From assembly GCA_020024615.1 (NCBI GenBank), contig JAHHTP010000031.1:1-16962 (forward strand): a stretch of DNA of 16,962 bases. Direction: 5' to 3'. The notes beneath the pieces were generated by a model. The model did not search any database. It was not told where the DNA came from and saw only the letters and a list, made by a program, of their open reading frames with translations. Of the stretch, positions 14,863-16,962 are shown one piece after another; positions within the stretch are counted from its first letter, which is position 1; every line of letters begins with the position of its first letter. The position numbers were made by a program, and so were the translations under genes. Origin of the DNA: Oscillospiraceae bacterium. GTDB taxonomy: Bacteria > Bacillota > Clostridia > Oscillospirales > Ruminococcaceae.

Positions 14863-14892
14863 CTAGGGGTGGGGCGATTTTCCCACCTCTGG
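14863..14892 (+). terminator. Strong hairpin after flgE, possible partial terminator or mRNA stabiliser
   Basis: AGGGGTGGG (14865-14873) pairs with CCCACCTCT (14882-14890) across an eight-base loop, with one G-U pair; CT/GG just outside (14863-14864, 14891-14892) can add two more pairs. The stem is GC-rich, but the first T-run, GTTTTTG, begins nine bases later (14901). A classical terminator has the T-run immediately after the stem. It may partly end transcription or protect the abundant flgE message. Confidence 0.6.
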
Positions 14893-14926
14893 ATATGGTA
14901 GTTTTTGAGTAAAGGATGGTGTGGGT

Positions 14927-15142
14927 ATGATCCTTTTAACCAAACGCAATAATGAGAAGTTTCTGCTTAATTATTTGCAGATTCAATGTATCGAAATGAT
15001 TCCTGAAACAAAGATTGTAATGATGAATCATGATTATTTTCTGGTATGTGAAACAATAGAAGAAATCATCGCGAAGATAGCAGAATATAATGCGAAAGTT
15101 CAGGATATCCATAGAGAAATTTCGGTAGAGGACAGGCACTGA
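14927..15142 (+). CDS. flbD: Flagellar protein FlbD / SwrD
   Basis: This 71-residue protein belongs to the FlbD/SwrD family, short proteins encoded just after flgE in Firmicutes and spirochaetes. Its opening MILLTKRNNEKFLLN and the following YLQIQCIEMIPETKIVMMN match the family pattern (MIKLTRLNGKEFVLN...IESTPDTVI), and VCETIEEIIAKIAEY matches the C-terminal helix. In B. subtilis SwrD raises flagellar power, probably by acting on the stator. ATG at 14927 is chosen because AAAGGA lies ten bases upstream; a GTG at 14921 would add two residues. It is next to motA and motB, which fits a stator role. Confidence 0.9.
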   Translation: MILLTKRNNEKFLLNYLQIQCIEMIPETKIVMMNHDYFLVCETIEEIIAKIAEYNAKVQDIHREISVEDRH

Positions 15143-15196
15143 TCCGATACCTTGTGGAGCAGCGTAAGCGGCTTCTATAGGAGGATAATAAGAAAG

Positions 15197-16075
15197 ATGA
15201 AAGAAAAGTCAAAAGCGAAACAAAAATCAAAGCTGAGTCTGAGTTACATCATTGGACTTGTAGGAGCACTGGCAGTGTGCTTATTTGGTATGGTTACCAA
15301 AATACAAATAGTACCAGAATTTCAATTTTTAGTCAAATTTGAATGGTTGATAAACTTTTTTGATCCAGCAAGTATTTTGATTACGATTGGATGTACTATT
15401 TTTATTGTGGTGGCGAGTTTCCCAGCGTCGATGCTTAAGGATATGCCGAAACATCTGTCTATTATCCTCAAAGAAGGGCGTTTTGATCCAAGATACTATA
15501 TTGATGAACTGGTAGATTTGGCACAAGTGGCAAGAAAAGATGGTTTGTTGTCACTGGAAGAACGTGCAAAACAGTTGGCGGATCCGTTTTTTAAGCAAGC
15601 GGTAATGCTTGTTGTAGATGCTAATGATGCAGATAAAGTACAGCAGATATTGGAAACTGATATTGAAAATATGTCTACACGACACGATACAGTAGCTGGA
15701 ATGTATGATAAAGCTTCCAGCATTGCACCAGCATTTGGTATGGTTGGTACATTAGTAGGCTTAATCAATATGTTGAAAAGTATGGATTTATCTGGCGGAG
15801 GTCAAAGCAGCTTGGGAGCTGATATGGGTACAGCATTAATTACAACATTGTATGGCTGTTTGTTGGCGCATATGATCTTTGGTCCTATTGCAACACAGTT
15901 AAGAAACCGTGCTGAAGAAGAACTTCTTTGTAAAATGCTTATTGTTGAAGGTGTTAAATCTATTCAGGCAGGTGAAAACCCGAAATTTATCCGTGAGCGT
16001 TTGCTGACCTATATGGCACAGCAGCAGCGCGAGAGTGCAGAAAACGCAAAAGGAAAGAAAAAAGGCAAGAAATAA
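15197..16075 (+). CDS. motA: Flagellar stator protein MotA
   Basis: MotA forms the stator ring around the MotB dimer and converts ion flow into torque. ATG at 15197 (292 residues) follows AGGAGG (15179-15184) at 12 bases; a TTG at 15152 is in frame but lacks support. Four membrane helices are visible at about 15-33, 55-76, 172-194 and 213-233. The cytoplasmic loop carries ARKDGLLSLEERA (112-124), with the charged Arg/Glu pair that meets FliG. The two functional prolines occur in SSIAPAFGMVGTL (P178) and MIFGPIATQL (P230). The C-terminal tail is Lys/Arg-rich. Whether it uses H+ or Na+ cannot be decided from this alone. Confidence 0.96.
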   Translation: MKEKSKAKQKSKLSLSYIIGLVGALAVCLFGMVTKIQIVPEFQFLVKFEWLINFFDPASILITIGCTIFIVVASFPASMLKDMPKHLSIILKEGRFDPRYYIDELVDLAQVARKDGLLSLEERAKQLADPFFKQAVMLVVDANDADKVQQILETDIENMSTRHDTVAGMYDKASSIAPAFGMVGTLVGLINMLKSMDLSGGGQSSLGADMGTALITTLYGCLLAHMIFGPIATQLRNRAEEELLCKMLIVEGVKSIQAGENPKFIRERLLTYMAQQQRESAENAKGKKKGKK

Positions 16076-16099
16076 GAAACAGAAAGAAGAGGAGCAGTA

Positions 16100-16891
16100 A
16101 TGAAAAGAAGAAAAAGTTCATCTGGTGGCGGTTCAAACTGGATGGATACATATGGCGACATGGTAACACTGCTGCTTTGTTTTTTCGTGTTGCTTTATTC
16201 CATGTCAAATATCAGTCAGGAGAAGTGGCAGGCGATTGTCCAGAGCTTTAATCCATATGCGACAGAAACGCCGACGGAAACAAGTGGTTCAGATGGACCG
16301 GTTGCAGATCCATCAGAGGATGGAACTGGATTAGATAAAGGGTTAAGCCCAGAAGAAGTAGAGGCTCAGATGCTGGATCTGTACGAAGCACTGAAGGATT
16401 ATGTGGATCGCGAAGGAGCCCAAGACAGCATATCTGTAACCATGGGAGACGGCAAAGTGTTCATCTCGTTTAATCAGACGGTATTTTTTGATGGAAACAG
16501 TTCGGTGTTGCGGGAAGATGCATATCCAATTTTGAATTATGTGAGTGTTTTGTTTAGTGAAGCGTCGCAGGCGATTGAAGAGGTGCGTGTGTTAGGTCAT
16601 ACGGCACAGGCATTGCCAGATCGAGCTAATGATGTGGAAACGGATCGAGTACTGTCCGGTAGCCGAGCAACGAATGTGGTAATTTATGTGCAGAAACACA
16701 GCCGTCTAGATCCAGCACGCCTGATCAGCGAAGGAATTGGTCAGTGGAGACCGGTGGCTGATAATAACACAGAAGCAGGACGGGAAAAGAATCGCCGTGT
16801 AGAAATGATTATCAGCGGTCGAAATGTGGAAGAGGAACTGAAAGAGGATATCACTTCGTATGAGAAAGCTACGGGAGAAGATAAGCGGTAA
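16100..16891 (+). CDS. motB: Flagellar stator protein MotB
   Basis: MotB anchors the stator to peptidoglycan and carries the ion-binding Asp. The 263-residue protein has one membrane helix (about 18-36) with the critical aspartate D20 in WMDTYGDMVTLLLCFFVLLY. A linker and plug region (about 40-100), rich in Ser, Thr, Asp and Glu, follows. The OmpA-like peptidoglycan-binding domain spans about 115-240 and contains VLGHTAQ, LSGSRATNV with Arg189, and EKNRRVEMII. The Asp usually found in GHTDN is Ala169 here. GAGGAG lies five bases before the ATG. It follows motA by 24 bases. Confidence 0.96.
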   Translation: MKRRKSSSGGGSNWMDTYGDMVTLLLCFFVLLYSMSNISQEKWQAIVQSFNPYATETPTETSGSDGPVADPSEDGTGLDKGLSPEEVEAQMLDLYEALKDYVDREGAQDSISVTMGDGKVFISFNQTVFFDGNSSVLREDAYPILNYVSVLFSEASQAIEEVRVLGHTAQALPDRANDVETDRVLSGSRATNVVIYVQKHSRLDPARLISEGIGQWRPVADNNTEAGREKNRRVEMIISGRNVEEELKEDITSYEKATGEDKR

Positions 16892-16910
16892 GAAAAGACA
16901 GGGAGAGTAG

Positions 16911-16962
16911 ATGGCAGAAAAATTATCACAAAGCCAGATAGATGCTTTGCTGAATGCGGTCC
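16911..16962 (+). CDS. fliM: Flagellar motor switch protein FliM, 5' end only
   Basis: The window ends inside this gene after 17 codons. MAEKLSQSQIDALLNAV is the family N-terminus (LSQxEIDALL), the CheY-binding segment of FliM. The related FliY begins in a similar way, so FliY cannot be wholly excluded, but the position favours FliM. GGGAG at 16901-16905 lies five bases before the ATG. fliL, often found between motB and fliM, is missing here. Confidence 0.8.
   Translation, partial: MAEKLSQSQIDALLNAV

Noticed and set aside
1..16962. CRISPR arrays, tRNA or rRNA genes, insertion sequences, prophage attachment sites
   Set aside because: I saw no spaced repeats, cloverleaf or rRNA-like sequence, transposase gene or terminal inverted repeats; all genes are colinear flagellar or closely linked genes.

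Overview
The window is one continuous, all-plus-strand block of flagellar genes from a low-GC Gram-positive bacterium (roughly 40% GC by eye). Gene order, AT-rich intergenic DNA, AGGAGG-type ribosome binding sites and the protein sequences point to the Clostridia. A motile member of the Lachnospiraceae (Roseburia, Agathobacter or Butyrivibrio-like) is the most likely source, but the genus is an inference.

Layout. (1) 1-309 is a non-coding leader with a candidate sigma-A promoter. (2) 310-2700 holds three accessory genes: a large protein with a FliK-like C-terminus, an orphan FlhB C-terminal domain, and a PilZ (c-di-GMP receptor) protein. (3) 2701-2935 is a regulatory gap with a good sigma-A promoter (TTGACG-17-TAATAT), repeated motifs and a hairpin over the flgB ribosome binding site. 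(4) 2936-4121 is flgB-flgC-fliE (proximal rod and its adaptor), closed by a GC-rich terminator-type hairpin at 4149-4182. (5) 4219-5901 is an unusual regulator with PAS-like sensory domains and a SARP/OmpR-type winged helix. (6) 5902-6177 is a second promoter region with a perfect extended -10. (7) 6178-16891 is a tightly packed run: fliF-fliG-fliH-fliI-fliJ-fliK-flgD-(TIGR02530-type gene)-flgE-flbD-motA-motB. (8) fliM starts at 16911 and runs off the window.

How it works together. FliF and FliG form the MS ring and rotor. FliH, FliI and FliJ form the export ATPase complex. FlgB, FlgC and FliE build the rod base. FlgD caps the growing hook of FlgE. FliK, together with FlhB, sets hook length and switches export specificity. 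MotA and MotB are the stator. The PilZ protein could couple c-di-GMP to motor function, and the PAS/winged-helix protein sits where it could set expression of the early structural genes.

Most of the window is a conventional flagellar operon. The unusual parts are the regulator inserted between fliE and fliF, the FliK-like/FlhB-like pair at the 5' end, the promoter-region motifs, a MotB peptidoglycan-binding site lacking a usual Asp, a Pro/Glu/Lys-rich tail on FlgD, a strong hairpin after flgE, and the absence of fliL between motB and fliM. I found no mobile elements, CRISPR arrays, tRNA or rRNA.
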